Shown: positions 31,361 to 43,960, counted from the stretch's first letter. The stretch: DNA of 64,000 bases from Cantharellus purpuraceus (GCA_025174535.1 JALBUN010000005.1:1-64000); one strand, 5' to 3'. Notes: generated by a model from the sequence alone, not told the origin. Numbers and translations are program-made.

Positions 31361-31859
31361 CTCGCGTGGGACAGCGGTGAATGGAGGGCATGTTGGCATT
31401 ATTCTACTCAATTGCTGTGGTGATCTCATGCAACCTTGCGACGCACTGCATAAGTATCACCGCATCAGTAACTCCAGTATCCTAAGGCTAGTCACAGTGG
31501 AGACACGGTAAAGCTTCCCGTCTCTTATGAAAACCCTCGCGCGACTATTTCACACACGAGGAACTGGCGCACACACCTCGTCTGAAGCAAAGAACACCAA
31601 TACAATCTCAAAGCAGTCAATCGGCATATTTGGACGACACCATTCATGATCGATATCGATATCGATGAATAGGGGCACCAATCTAATAATCCAGAGCATC
31701 GTCATCCCAAGGCTTCAGGAAAACATAATCCGCATGATGCATGGCTCTCTCCTGCGCAAATACTTGTGGACAAAGCACGTCGCAAGCTTTCATAATTAGT
31801 CCTACGAAGGTGTAGTTGGAGGTGGGCCGGTGTGAGAGGATTGACATGGAGTCGGTCGG
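31361..31859. other. Intergenic, no gene seen
   Basis: No ORF of conviction on either strand. Contains a short GATATCGATATCGATG stretch at about 31651. Nothing else noted. Confidence 0.3.
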
Positions 31860-33040
31860 TTGCTAACATACCTGGTCCAATGATTCCATAATGAATAGCA
31901 AGTTGCTTGGACGAATATATAGGAGGCTGGTCAGGGTGTTCATCGGTCCACTCCTAGCATGAAGGAAAATGTGAACATGTCTCTTGCAGGGATTTCTGGA
32001 AAAAGAATTGAAGGAGACGAACCTCAGACCTCGCCACGTCAGTGGTAGAACGCCGAGACCATTCACGCCAACTGACCTTCAGCGCGGCATAACTTCTGCC
32101 GAAAGCGTGCGCACCTGCAACGTCATATCTGACATGATCGCTATTTACAACAACCTCAGACTCCATGCGTGACAGCTGTCATGACCGCAGTGATGGCGCA
32201 TACCTTGTTCGTGAGATATTTCGCAAGAACATGCACAACGTAGACATCGAATATTCGTGCTCGTCCTCTGAGACTCCTACTTGATCAGCGCCAGCGATAA
32301 GAGAGACGAGTGCACACTAAGTCATCCAAGGTGTTTATTGTCCGGCTCGAGGGACTTCCATTGCAAACTGATCCAATTTTCTCCCGTCGTGTTCAAGACG
32401 TTGACCCAGACCATGACAACAACATGAACCAGGACGGTATTGTATGGGGTCAGGTTGCTAAGTACGACGGCTTGATAAATGAACGAGACCTGTTGAGTGA
32501 ATGTAGAGCATGAAGGTGACCTTGCGCACCAGACGTCTGGCACTCACATCAGCGGTAGAACGCCGCGGCAATTCACGCCAACCGGCCTCAAGCCCGACAT
32601 GAATGACTTCTGCAGCAAGCGTGCGCATGTGCAACTTCATGCCCTTGAGATCCAGAAGATTGTTATTTCCAACAACCTCAGACTCCATATATGGCAGCTG
32701 TCGTGACCACTGTGCATACTTCGTTCGTTGTATATTCCGCAAGTACATTGACAACGCTCGCCGTGGAGGATTCGTCCTCGTCCTCCGAAGTTCCTAAAGA
32801 TGATATATGATCCGTGTCAGCGATCAGCGTGAGGAGTGCATGGTCACCCCTCTGAGTCGGTTTATTGACTGACGCTAAGCTCTTCTTTTGCAAACTGACC
32901 GAGTTTATCCAACATCGTGTTAAGGACGTTGACCCAGACCGTGATAACACCTTGTACGATGACAACGAAGACAATAGTCTTCAGTGTCAAGTTGCCAATG
33001 TACGATGGCCAAATAAATGAAACATAAGGAGAGTTAATGT
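31860..33040 (-). pseudogene. Tandemly duplicated membrane-protein-like fragments
   Basis: Two units (about 31860-32515 and 32490-33030) share landmarks: GGTAGAACGCCG, ACAACCTCAGACTCCAT, GACGTTGACCCAGACC and TTGCAAACTGA. On the minus strand both encode a hydrophobic stretch ending in a shared motif (VHVVVMVWVNVLNT in the left unit, VIVQGVITVWVNVLNTM in the right) followed by a charged segment, and further on MESEVV with WREL/WREWSRRST. Frames are broken in both units and no full gene model can be built. The parent gene is not recognised. Confidence 0.45.
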
Positions 33041-34084
33041 ATGGAACTTATCATGCTTACAAGACGTTCAGAACCTGTGCGATTAGCAATTCGCTGTCTT
33101 CGACGGTTATCATACCGCAGCAGCGCGCTAAGCGGACCGTGAGGGTGAAGGCGGCGCCTTCAGATGGAATGATTACAAGACCGGAGTTGGACATACCTCC
33201 CATTGCACGCTTCTATGATTCTTAGAATCTCGACCAGCATTGTCCTTTGCTGCCAGCAAGAGGGTCTTCCGCGGCGTGCACCCTCGAGGAGACGATGGTA
33301 GAACTGCGTTCAATAGCGCGGTCTGTCAATCTAAAGTAATATCATGTACTTGAAGAGAAGAGCATGTTATACTTAGTATATGAACAGATATGATGGCGAT
33401 GAGGGGCGAGAACAATAAATGGGCACGATGTCTAGCAGCGGGTATGATTGTCAGTACAATGTGGCCAACAATCCCGACAAAAGCCGATTTACCGAAAGAT
33501 CGAGCTAAAAATTCTAAAGCATTCGTGGCCCATCGTTGGTCCGATGTCTCCTAAGATTGCGAGGCCGCGCACGGTGACAGCGAGACGAATGCGGACAAAA
33601 TTGAGGCTGTGAGTGAACACAAGGTATCCGTAATATTGTGTCCAGCTCCCCGTCCACTCCAAATAATGACGTTCATTTCTTATTGGACTAGGCTGATGCT
33701 TAACCTTTCGTGTCCACGTAGACGTTCTTGATGGCAAAGACTTGTATTGCGCCAGATAACTGGACACCGGATTGACCCAGGGATTCGGTTCAGCCCGTTA
33801 TCGATCGCGGTCGACTAGAATGACGATTATCCACTGATTCCTCGATCATCAGAAAAATCAAGGTCAGCATGTCTATACACCAACGAAATCGTCTTCCAGT
33901 GGGGCGTCAATGGATCCGTTGCCAAGTTGTGCAACGCTCGTGCAAGCCAATCGGCCAGCAACCATGAATAGCCTCCTATGCATTGGTTGGTTTGTCAATG
34001 AAGCTCACGAAAATGACAACCATTAAGGCCAAATATCACATCGATGTGTTGGGAACATGTCGTTGTGTTGGCAATATACCTCGA
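33041..34084. other. Intergenic, no supported gene
   Basis: The minus ORF 33489-33767 has no recognisable feature or splice continuation. Composition resembles decayed coding DNA. I see nothing firm. Confidence 0.3.
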
Positions 34085-34249
34085 TAATAGTATGTATTGC
34101 GTATATATACATTTGAACAAGGGATGCTAGCAGTATGGCGTAACTATGTGTGCAGGTACCAAAATGGAATCAAGTAAAATAAGGATGACATATAGAATGG
34201 AACCGTAATCACGCGTTTACTCTCGGGTCTTGGAAGGTAATCATCACAT
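34085..34249 (+). repeat. Spacer T, copy 1
   Basis: Matches 58111-58262 (GTATATATACATTT, AACAAGGGATGCT, CAAGTAAAAT, GGAAGGTAAT). It precedes module M in both places, so it belongs to the duplicated unit. Confidence 0.6.
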
Positions 34250-34930
34250 TGTAATAGTGTGTATTCGGTTGTCAACAAGGCTCATCACTGATTTTGACTC
34301 CCAATCAATAGCAGCTCACTTCGCGTACGTCTCCGGTGATTTTCCAGCTCGCACGGAAAGCGTCTCACGTTGGTGAGTCGGATAGTCAACATCCGCATCG
34401 TTGTGCACGACAGAAACCGAAACTGCGGCCACACGAACCACGCTGAACCTTCTCCAAGACCCTAACATCCCCGTCCGTGCGCATGGCGTGTCGCTGCTTC
34501 AGGAGCCCGTCGCCCGTCCATCATATCTGTGTCCCCACAACCTGGGAACGCCCCTCCACCAAGACATGATATTCAGCGGTGCACACAATTCGACACGCCG
34601 TTCATGCCGGGAAGTCTATCTGTGTTCCTCTAATCGAGTCATACTATTTCTCAATGCGGGGTAGGGCATGGCAGTGATGGTGGATAGCAATAGGAAGGTG
34701 TTGTGGGGCATTGTTGGAGGTGGAGGTGGATCGGATGGGGGGTCAGAGGCTCTGGCAATGAGATCAGTGGTGAGGTGGCGATGACGAAACAGGCATTAGA
34801 CGGATCAGGGTCGGTGAGACATTGGATACCGTTGCAAGGCAATGTGGAAGAGGATTGGGGGTTATATGGCACGTATTGATCTCGCTTTTTCCATGATGCT
34901 GATCCAACTTCGATAACGGGTGGTTATCGG
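34250..34930 (-). repeat. Flanking module M, copy 2 (downstream of DUF6535 gene 2)
   Basis: Same landmarks as copy 1. The minus-strand frame reads LLKQRHAMRTDGDVRVLEKV before breaking. Ends just before the 3' end of gene 2, as copy 1 does for gene 1. Confidence 0.7.
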
Positions 34931-35047
34931 CAACTGTATTTGCGTTTCCGGGCATATAACGAAAGCACTAACTTGCGGCGTCAGGAAGAACTCACACGTG
35001 AGGATAGACTAACCATACCTAGTACCACTGTGAATGGATCCAGTGCA

Positions 35048-38000
35048 TTAGACATTTCCCCAGGAGGCGTCCAGCAACTCGGATATTTGTTTGCATATAA
35101 CAGGGAGGACCTCCTTCCAAAATGGGTCTCCTTGTATGCGTTGGGTACCACCCCATTCACGTTGTGGATCTTCGTCAAGTTTACTGCACACCTTGTCGAC
35201 CAGCTCTATTAGATGGTTTGTTGCTTCACTCCCATCCCATCGTCTCCTTGCATATTCAACAAGCGACGGAAGAGCTACACGGCACTCCTCAGTTGAAATC
35301 TCCCATATCTTGGTCCCGCATCTTCCTCCAAACCCCCTAAGATCGAACATGAAGCGCCAGGCTCGCAGAATAATTAGCCAAATCGAATCTTCCTGTACTG
35401 CCGTAGACAACGGGTGTTCTTCGCCCGCTGCATCAATGCTCGCAAAAATGTGCGCCACAGGTACAGCATATTTGTCGAATACAGCACCTCTCTGAGAAGA
35501 TGCGATCGCGAGACATTTTTCAAAATGGCCTCTCTGCTGAAGTTGAGAATGCCAAGTGGGCTCTTGGGAAAGAGTGCAAAGTAACCTGAGATAGGGAGCA
35601 TGGAGTAAGAAGGAGGAGAGATATGTGAATGGGTTGTCACTAGTGGGCCTTTGTGGTTCATCCAGGAAGACCGCTGAAGCCAATGCTTGGGAGAACTGTT
35701 CTCGAAGTAATATATCGTCTCGACCCATCGAAGCCACTGTTGGTCGAATGACACAAGCTGCGCGCAGGGCTACACTACGTCTATTTTTCTTGCCCATGAA
35801 ATGGATCAGCGTGTCAACGTAGCAGCGCTTCCGGTCCTGGGTACTCGGCGAACCACGCAACTGCCCCAACAGTCGAAAAGTGTAAATGATTGCCCGAGAA
35901 TCTGTGCCTTGACACATGCGTAAATGGTAATCCACCAGCAGGTCAAACTGCTCCTGGGTGCAAACCCCACTTGTATCCCGGAGCAGAGATCCAGAAAGGG
36001 TATAAAGGAGACTGGCAACAGTCTTGGATCGGACATGATCATCGACCAATGTGCCTGAATCATCCGCGATTAAAGAACAGCAGAATTTGAGAGCCCGCTC
36101 GGACTCGTAACGATCGTCAAAATAGAGGTGGCTTGTGTCATAGTATGCAAGTAGTGGGTGAATCAGCCTCAGTGCATTCTCGTGCCATCGACGGTCATGA
36201 ATCTCATCGAGAAGCACAGCTAGCGTGCAATTCATGACTGCTTGTCGAAGTGTTTGAATGCTTCGACTGCAAAAGGGTAAAGTCAACATCTCATGCAAAT
36301 GCCTGGATGTTTTTCTTCTTACCTCTTGTCAAGCCTCGCCAATTCCCGTCGATCGATTTCAAGGCCAACTAGCATGCCTGCCAGTAATACGCAGTCTGCT
36401 ACCAGACGGTGGGGGGAGAGAGGCGACTTGGAGTCAAGGCAGATGCCAATGAATTGAATCACAAACGTGTCAAATTCTGGGCCAGCTGTACCCTTGTGCA
36501 GACGGTAGGTGAACATATGTGCCATCCACATCCGGTCTGATAAAGGGAGGCATTTCATGTCCAGATGGTTGGGTGTTCTATTCACGGCAGAGGAAACGAC
36601 CAGAAAGCCTGCATCATCTGGGACCATGTGCCATGAGATGTAATCACCTTCTAAGTACACGTCACCGTTGATGTAAATATGAAACGGATTACGCAAATCT
36701 CGTTCAACACAAATGCGCCACATTGCTTTCAGGCACCCCACCGCGCCTGCTTGTGCGAGAGGAAGAATCTGATTGTTAGAATCGAAGCACGCATAGAATC
36801 CACTTTTCAATCGCTCCACGAGCGCGCCGGTCACCTCCATCTTGGTCGGCCACTCGATCTCCGGTATCATTCCGGCTGCCGCAGTGATAATCTCTGTGTC
36901 TGTAGTTGTCTCAAGTACCCACTGGACGGCGTAAGGTGACACAGCATCTACCGGCGAAAACTCGGCATATGGTCCCGGAAAACTTAAATCAAACTGATTG
37001 GAAGACGTCTGTTCTCCAGTAGTTCCTAACTGCTCCAACCCTATAGCCGCCTCTGGGTCGGCGGTCGACAGGGAGACTTGCCTGCAGGTGGAAAGTATAA
37101 GGGAGAGACATGGAGCAAAGTGAACAATCCATTCCGAGATCAGGCTCTTTGCAGTGGCAAAGGCATGCTTCAAGAATTTTCTGAGGCGACCCAGGATGCC
37201 TTCCCATGTTTCTGCAACCGACATTCGAAATGGATCCATAAATGTAAAGACCCGCTGAAGTACGGTTGACACTGGCGTCTGGAATGGACAGTCGGGCGAT
37301 TTCAACGATGACACCACGGTGAAAAAGTAGAATACAAAACCAAACCCCGTTGTCGCCATAATCACGCTTGCAACCGTATGTTGTAATATCCAGATATTGG
37401 TGGCGAGAGCAATCCCAAAGAAGAGCAGAGATATCTGGAGTAAGATCGGAAGAGTGGCGATGATCGTGTTGAAATGCCATGCTGCCAGAGCATCCAGCTT
37501 CTTCTGCCTACGCTGGCAGCGTTCGTGCAAGGCGCCTTGTCCGAGACGTGATGTTTTGAAGTGGCCCAACCACTGTTTCCCTAGCACTGCACCAAATGCA
37601 GCTAAAAGACTGCTCGAGAGGCTGGTGTACGCCAGCGTCTGAATCCAAATAGTCGTAGAACTCGGTCCAGTCCAGACAGGAAGGGATGCCTGTTGCACAG
37701 GAAACGTAGAACCGTTGATTTTGTTGATTAAAATCATTAAGAGGGCGTTGGTGGTGTCACTGGGAACCGGACTAAGACTCGACTGCATGTTGACAATGAA
37801 AGCCGAGCTGACAGCCGAGAATAGACCAGCCTGAACGTGTTTCTCAGGCAAGGTCAATGCGAAGAATGGAGCACATACGAATATAAGCAGTACATCTAGA
37901 CCACCGTTGTGCCTCTCAATCAGCTCGTCATCATGCTGTTTGGCCACCCGTTCATATGTAGACCAGAAACGGGAGGGGGCGTCCTTTCTAGTCCGTTCAA

Positions 38001-38587
38001 ATATATTGGATTCATACATTGTGTCGAGGATGTCTTGAAGTATAGTCTCGGATCTAGTCGCAAACCGTCAGCATGGAATTAGATCAGGAATCGTGTCCTC
38101 ACTTTGTCGTTGGTTTGTCCGACACGATGGGCTCGGCATTATTGGCGCCAGGTGCCTGTGTCGCCGACGTTGCTGGGACGCTAGCTTGGGAGGGATCTAG
38201 ACCTTGCAAGGGTGATTGTGGTTCATGTGTCGTATGTATTGCGTCTTGGAGAATAGTTTCCGGCTTAGTCGCAGGCCATCCTTTTCACATGTTAGTTCAA
38301 GAAGTGCGCACTTATTGGACCATCTTATTGTACTTACCGTTGTATGATGTATCGATAGTTTCGTCCTGATCCTGGTGAGCTAGAGGACGCCCTGTGTGCT
38401 CTGGTGGCGGACCGTGTGATTCGTGGCCAGTATCGGTTGCATCGTGAAGGGGGGCTTCTGACCTGATCGCACGCCGTCAGCATCCATTTTACGTGTTAGT
38501 TCAGGAGCCGCGCACTCACCGAGTCGACAGTTGGTGAGACTCTGCAGCGGCAGATGTATTATTTGCTTGCACGACGTGGTCAGACAT
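35048..38587 (-). CDS. DUF6535-family membrane protein, gene 2 (6 exons, 1090 aa)
   Basis: Exons 38587-38520, 38462-38338, 38280-38103, 38053-37879, 37830-36323 and 36266-35048 join in frame. Exons 1, 3 and 4 have exactly the lengths of gene 1 (68, 178, 175 nt). Intron 4 is 48 nt with no stop codon, so retention would keep the frame and insert 16 residues at the start of the first membrane helix. Start MSDHVVQANNTSAAAESHQ. The N-terminal part contains a repeated ETILQD motif (ETILQDAIHTTHE, then ETILQDILDTMYE). The DUF6535 core SRFWSTYERVAKQHDDELIE is followed by SAVSSAFIV and the helices WIQTLAYTSLSSSLLAAF, ILLQISLLFFGIALATNIW and FVFYFFTVV. Long helical C-terminus ends ISELLDASWGNV. Function unknown; probably an integral membrane protein. 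No disabling change seen. Confidence 0.87.
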
Positions 38588-38989
38588 GGTGTAGAGAAAT
38601 GTGTGGTTATGAGGACGCACTGGTTAAACGCCTACTGCCAGAGCTTGTATTAATCTGCTTCTCGAGATGTCATCGCCCTTCGCTTCCGCACCTGGCGCTA
38701 GAACACCGGTCGACGTGACATCGCGTTAGTCACGCTTAAGATCACGTGCATGTATCGAGCCCACATGTACTGCCGTTCTAATATTGATAGTGTTCGTGGA
38801 CGTACTTAGGAGAGGTGAGTTGGAATCAGAACTTTGAGTTGATGATGTGGTCCCTGTCATGATCACCCCGACCTCCAAAAGAGGCGAAACACATGCCATA
38901 GTTGACTATGTGGAAAACAATGAGATGAATGTGGAAGCGAGAATGTGTGTGATGTCTGATCACTCTCCGTCTCTCCATAATCTTGGTCC
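38588..38989. other. Upstream region of DUF6535 gene 2
   Basis: The first about 240 bp resembles the region upstream of gene 1 (30795-30990), for example CTTCGCTTCCGCACCTGGCGC, split here by small indels, so the promoter was duplicated with the gene. No TATA box stands out. It runs directly into module M copy 3. Confidence 0.45.
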
Positions 38990-39690
38990 TGGAAGGTAAT
39001 CACTACGTTGTAACAGCGTATATTGTTGTCAACAAGACCCATCCCGATTTCTGACTCTCAATCAACAGCAGCCCACGATACACTAGCTCTGCTGGGAAGC
39101 GCATTTTGCGTTGACGATTCGGATGGCACAAACGTCCGCTGCCTCCGCATCGTGGTGCAGCACAGCGACCGAGACTGAGTCGCCACACGCAACGCGCTGA
39201 ACCTTCTCCAGGACCCCATCGTCCCAATCCGCACGCGCGGCTGGCGGCTGCTTCAGGATCCCGTCGCTCGTCCATCAGATCTGTGGCGCCGCAACCTGGG
39301 AACGCCCCTCCACAAAGCCAGACATGGCATTCAGCAGATGCATACAACTCGACACAGCGCCCATGCCGCGAATTCGGTCCGTATTCTTCCAAACCATCTA
39401 AGACGACGACTTGTATATATTTCTCAATGCGGTGCAGTGGCAGACATGGTGGGCGGCTTTGGGAAGGTATTGCGGGGTGTTGAGGTGTATTTGGGCATGA
39501 CAGGGGACAAAGGGTCAGGAACGGCTGGCCTTGGTGGTGGTCATGGAACGGCGATGACGAAACAGGAATTAGTTGCACGTATCAGGGTTGGTGAGGCATG
39601 GATACCGTTGTGAGTCAATATGGAGGAGCATTGGGGTTATATGACATGTGTCGACTTGCATTGATCTCGCTTTGCCATGATGCTGATATT
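38990..39690 (-). repeat. Flanking module M, copy 3 (orphan, no gene attached)
   Basis: Same landmarks as the other copies but not followed by a DUF6535 gene. This copy holds the longest open minus-strand frames. One covers 191 codons (39578-39003). The frame conserved between copies reads GILKQPPAARADWDDGVLE and is open to about 39085, preceded by a TGA that copies 1 and 2 also share. Which frame, if any, was coding is unclear. Confidence 0.6.
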
Positions 39691-40360
39691 GCTTCTACAG
39701 TATTTCCAATAGACATGTTAGTCCCACCCCTTCTAACCATCCTTGGGTCGTCACTCTGGCCCACAGCACTCAGAACATCGGTGCTTTGATTGCCGCCCAA
39801 TGTGTAACAACTAATGCATGAGCTCTACACGTATACACGTGGAGGTTGGTGGATTCCAGCGTTGAGTTGATCCAACTCGAAAGCGTCACCGCTAAACATG
39901 CGCTCACTAAGCCCAATAACGATGAGGCCTCTTACGCAACAAAAACAGTAGTGCACCCAATGATGACGATGCAGATGCAGACCACACGGACCTCAAAGTG
40001 GCCTGTGGCAGCTCGGGACCTCATGGATTTGAATCCCACGATGAAGAGCACGAAAGCGGCGTCTACGTCAGACAACGCTGCAATTTCTCTTGCAGCTTTT
40101 GCACATGCACATGGGGTACTCCATTCATCATCTTTGACGAACAGGGATAGAACCTTATTTCGTGTAGACGTAGCGTCGTGTTAAAAGACACCTTGCCTGA
40201 TGAAGGAAAGGCTATCAGTGCCCAACCTATCCAATGAGGATACTAGCTATCAATATTGAGATACTTACCTGCATGGGGCAATTCGCCACATTCATTACAC
40301 GTCCACGATTATTCTGCTAGCGCATTGTTTGCCAGAGACACGACACTTGCTTTGCAGTTG
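39691..40360. other. Intergenic, no supported gene
   Basis: The plus ORF 39846-40184 has no recognisable domain, partner exon or second copy. I regard it as chance. Confidence 0.3.
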
Positions 40361-40999
40361 TCAATTATGTCCTTCTGTGGTAAGAACATGCGTCCAGGCA
40401 AGGAAAATATAATTACTGAGGATCATAGGTAGGCCGTGGGATGTGAGGACGTTCCAAAGTTCCGAGGTAGAAGATGTTTGATGGGCTGGTGGTCTACATG
40501 CATCGTGGCCATCTGAATGTCTCACGACCGTGAGGACGACCATGCTAGTAAAGAAGCCAACTACCACGAGATCAAGCTAGAGCCGACATCGCGTACATGC
40601 CATCCATCGAGTATAGTGCAGGCAGTAGACGTACAGACAAGTCATTAGTGACATGCTCTCCGGTCTTGCGGTGAAGTGAAACACAAATGCGTTGTCCCCC
40701 GATTTTGATCATCGTCACAAATGGCAGTGCCACAAACAAGAAACAGAGGGTCGACCCGAATAAGCTGGACCAGCAGCTTCTTGAGCACCTTCTGAGGTAC
40801 TCTGAGATCTTTGGTGACTCACCCAGAACACACACGTACATCCAACCCAAACACGCGGTAGCCCTAGAAAACTCGCAAAAGGGAGGCCCCATCTGGCAAT
40901 CAACATGTGTGTGTATCGATGACAGAAAGGCGCGAGGGCGACGGCATTTGGGTCATCGATCATTGCCGTGGGTGCGGATTTAATAAGAGACCGAGTCAA
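40361..40999 (-). pseudogene. Putative membrane-protein gene fragment
   Basis: Minus frames at 40892-40572 and 40567-40361 contain hydrophobic segments (SLFGSTLCFLFVALPFVTMI; VVGFFTSMVVLTVV) and a soluble end (SELWNVLTSHGLPMILSNYI). They could be exons of one multi-pass protein, with an intron near 40570-40590 (GTACGC...TAG). The order resembles the C-terminal halves of fungal DUF6533-type seven-helix proteins, but the N-terminal signature is absent. I cannot build a complete model. Confidence 0.3.
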
Positions 41000-42302
41000 T
41001 GGCCCCTTGTGCTGAAGCGAGGTACAGACAAGACGTGGCAGGTGTTGACTGTGTCCAGCTTATGTGAAGCACGGCACGAACGGCGACCTGCCACGGTGTG
41101 GCCTTGTCGATCAGAGCGGGACCTCGGGAAGACTCCGGCAGCTTAAAACATTCTTTCCCAATCGCCTACCATATAACAACCACCCATCGGCCAGGTATTT
41201 CAGGTAGGGCGCTAACTGGCACCACCGCCTTTTCCCACTACCACTTTTTCATATCCCTTCTTCCTCTTTTTCCTTGTCGCCATGTACGATGGAGGCACCA
41301 ATGCGCGTGCCCTCGTGCCGACGGAGAGATGCGTGCGCTGGCTTACACGGTGCTGGTTCGGGAGTCCCGAGAGACCGACTCGGGCGAGCGCAGAGCCATA
41401 GCTATACCGCGCTTTTCTCCTCCGCAGTTCCACTCCATTCGCGGTCCCCATCCTCTTCGTCTTCTTCTCCTTCTATGGCTCGACATCCATATGAAGCATC
41501 GCCGTGATACGATTGTTGTTGATAATGGCTGGATGGAGCCCACGCACGATCATTGATGTGTGTCCCCCACACGTGGGCTCATCAACCGTTGTTCACGGCC
41601 ATGCTCCCTATCGACAGTCTCTCGCCGCACTACCCGTAGCATTCATCGTGCAAACGACGAGTCTACGCTCGAGTGCAACACCTTTTGCGATATGCCTTAT
41701 CTCCATGCACGCCCTGTCCTGACATGTCTCTCTTTCACGTCTTTGAGTAGGCTTGCGATGCCTGTATGTTGACCTAACTGTGCATCGAGTTTGTCGTCGC
41801 CATCGGGCAGCATACTAGTGCAATGAGACGTGGGTGCCACAGCGGTGGGTGGGTGCCACGCACGGACCACCCCATCGAGTCGATTCGCGTGTTGGGTCAT
41901 CGTCCACAATCGTGCCAAGTATCAGAACGTGCTTGTCGACGTGCTATGAGCTCGTACACCATGTCCCTCGACGGGCGCTTGTCGACCACCCGACGACAAA
42001 GCCGCTTTTTTAGCATCTGTTGACGTGCTGGTTTTTTTCCGCTTGACAGGGCTGGCTGTCCACCTTGACGACAAACCGCTGTGTAAGCATCCAGCAACAG
42101 TGGATGACAGGAGAACCTCCACGTTGCATCGGGTGAATCCGCTTGGACGTTAATCACGCCTGTCCATGGCTTGGTGTTATCCGTAGGAACATGTGTCGGC
42201 TCACATTAACACAGCACCAGCGAGACGATGGTCGACTGGTTGACGGGTTGTATCTGGTGTGCGCGTCAGCGATACATTCCTTCCGTGCGCGCTTTCATAT
42301 AG
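41000..42302. other. Gene-poor stretch
   Basis: Several overlapping ORFs on both strands (41098-41556, 41212-41543, 41697-42157) arise from GC-rich, low-stop sequence. None has a recognisable domain or splice-consistent structure. A CT-rich tract is at 41220-41275. Confidence 0.3.
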
Positions 42303-42995
42303 CACCATTTAAATATACTCATCTCGTCTCATCAACCGTCGACAACGTCGAGGGACTCTACGTCGACAAAAAGGCATACGCCCGTTCTTCATCGTGACAA
42401 TAACATCAATTGAAGCTTGGCGCATTGTCAAAAGAAGCAAACACACTCACGAGACAGAGTGCATGGACGACCAACAAAGTTGTTTTTGTTTAGACGCTCG
42501 GCGACGAGCGTGTCTGGTATGCGCAGTAAGAGAGATATTCCTTTGATACACATTTATATTGCTCACTGTTTAAATATGCCTGTTTGTTTCGTCAGCCGTC
42601 GACACAAGGAAAGGGTCGGATCTAAACATGGATCCGTTCTTCATTGTGACAACAACACATCAATTGAGAGTTGGTGCATTGTCCAAAGAAACAAACACAC
42701 TCACGGGATAGAGTGCATGGAGCAATCTTTTTTTGAGAGGCTTTGCGACGGCCATGTCTGGTGTGCACAGTAAGACATACAGTTCTTTAATGCAGGTTTC
42801 ATATTGCTCACCATTTGAATATGCCTATTTTGTTTCGTCAGCTGTCGACAGCGTCGAGGAATGAAACTTTGACAAGCGTTAGGTCTAAGCATCTGTTCTT
42901 CATCGTGACAACACGTCAATTGAGATTTGGGGGGCATTGTCAAAAGAACAAAAGCAACACTCACCGGACAGAATGCACGGACGACCAGCAACGTC
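42303..42995 (-). repeat. Three tandem units of about 250 bp with exon/intron-like structure
   Basis: Units begin near 42303, 42567 and 42811 and share ATTTAAATAT/ATTTGAATAT, TTTCGTCAGC, CCGTTCTTCATCGTGACAA and GCATTGTC.AAAGAA. On the minus strand each contains a short open stretch followed by GTGAGTGTG, a good splice donor, so the repeat probably amplifies one exon with its intron. Protein frames are not clearly maintained. Confidence 0.55.
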
Positions 42996-43379
42996 TTTCA
43001 CTCGTTCAATCATCAAAGGAAGGAAGGCTTCGCTTTTCTGACATTCCGAGTTCTCCAAGTCAAGTTTCAGGCTTTGGGGGATCGCAACGTCAGAGAGACC
43101 ATGCCTTGACTGACTGACTTGACTGTCTGACTGTCTGACACTTGCGTCGTCCATCCATCGATTGTCTGGTGAGAATTTGTCCGCTAGATCGGCTTGGATG
43201 GCATGCGTTATTCATCTTCGTACTCTTGAGCCATCGAGCTACACAGAATATGAATACTGTTGATCAGTTGTTTTTCTTCAGAAACACCCACCGTCTCTGA
43301 TTCATAATACCACGTCCAATGGCTAGCGTATCAAATTAAGCAGACTGTCGTCATCTCAATCGCGTGTCCTTTTCCAGAC
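42996..43379. other. Spacer, no gene seen
   Basis: Contains short CTGACTGACTTGACTGTCTGACTG microrepeats (as a run near 43100-43140). Nothing coding is supported. Confidence 0.3.
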
Positions 43380-43960
43380 TTGTAAGACTCACGATTTACA
43401 CCCGACATGCTCCCAGTCCCTGACATGTATGGATACTATCATAACTCAATCACAAATTCCGTCAGGACTTATTAGACTCACACCTTGCATTCAAACCACC
43501 AGTCTTTCATGTCTGGCAAGATGATAACCGGGACAACAGTCCTGCTGCAGATCCTCAAGCTACGCATACAGTCGTCAACTGGTCATATGTTCTGTGCAAA
43601 CCTATAAGACTCACGACTTGCATCCAACTTCCCAATCCGTCACGTGTCTCCCAAAGCATGCCAAAACGCATTCCCACCATTGTCGCATCGTTGATGTTCA
43701 GGCTACAAAAGTGGGTAATATCCTCAGCTGAAGATCCTTTCTCAAACCGGATGACTCACAACTTGTGTCTAACCTCGTTCCCAGTCACGTCGATACCCCA
43801 TTGCCAGCGGAACGTCCATAAATCATCGGAGCTTCAAGTAACAGGTAATGTGAATGCCTCAGTGGCATGTTGTGAGACTTACGGCTCGTAATCTCAGTCC
43901 CGCTATAATGAAGAGACTCATGACTTGCGTTCATTCCTCCGTCACGTATCCATGTCACCA
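43380..43960 (-). repeat. Five degenerate exon-donor repeats
   Basis: On the minus strand a motif of about 45 bp recurs at about 43385, 43468, 43609, 43754 and 43916: ACGTGAC.GA.TGGGAA...GGATGCAAGTC, followed directly by GTGAGTC (degraded to ATGAGTC in the last). One frame gives variants of VRDWEHVGCKS. Acceptor-like T-rich...AG sequences precede some units. It looks like a multi-exon gene built from duplicated exons, now decayed, or an array of minigenes. Confidence 0.5.

Noticed and set aside
39846..40184. Plus-strand ORF of 112 codons
   Set aside because: No recognisable domain, no exon partners, no second copy in the window.
41212..41556. Four overlapping ORFs on both strands
   Set aside because: GC-rich sequence with few stops; none has features preferable to the others.
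42303..42995. CRISPR-like array
   Set aside because: Units are about 250 bp, diverged, only three in number, and in a eukaryotic context with splice-like motifs.
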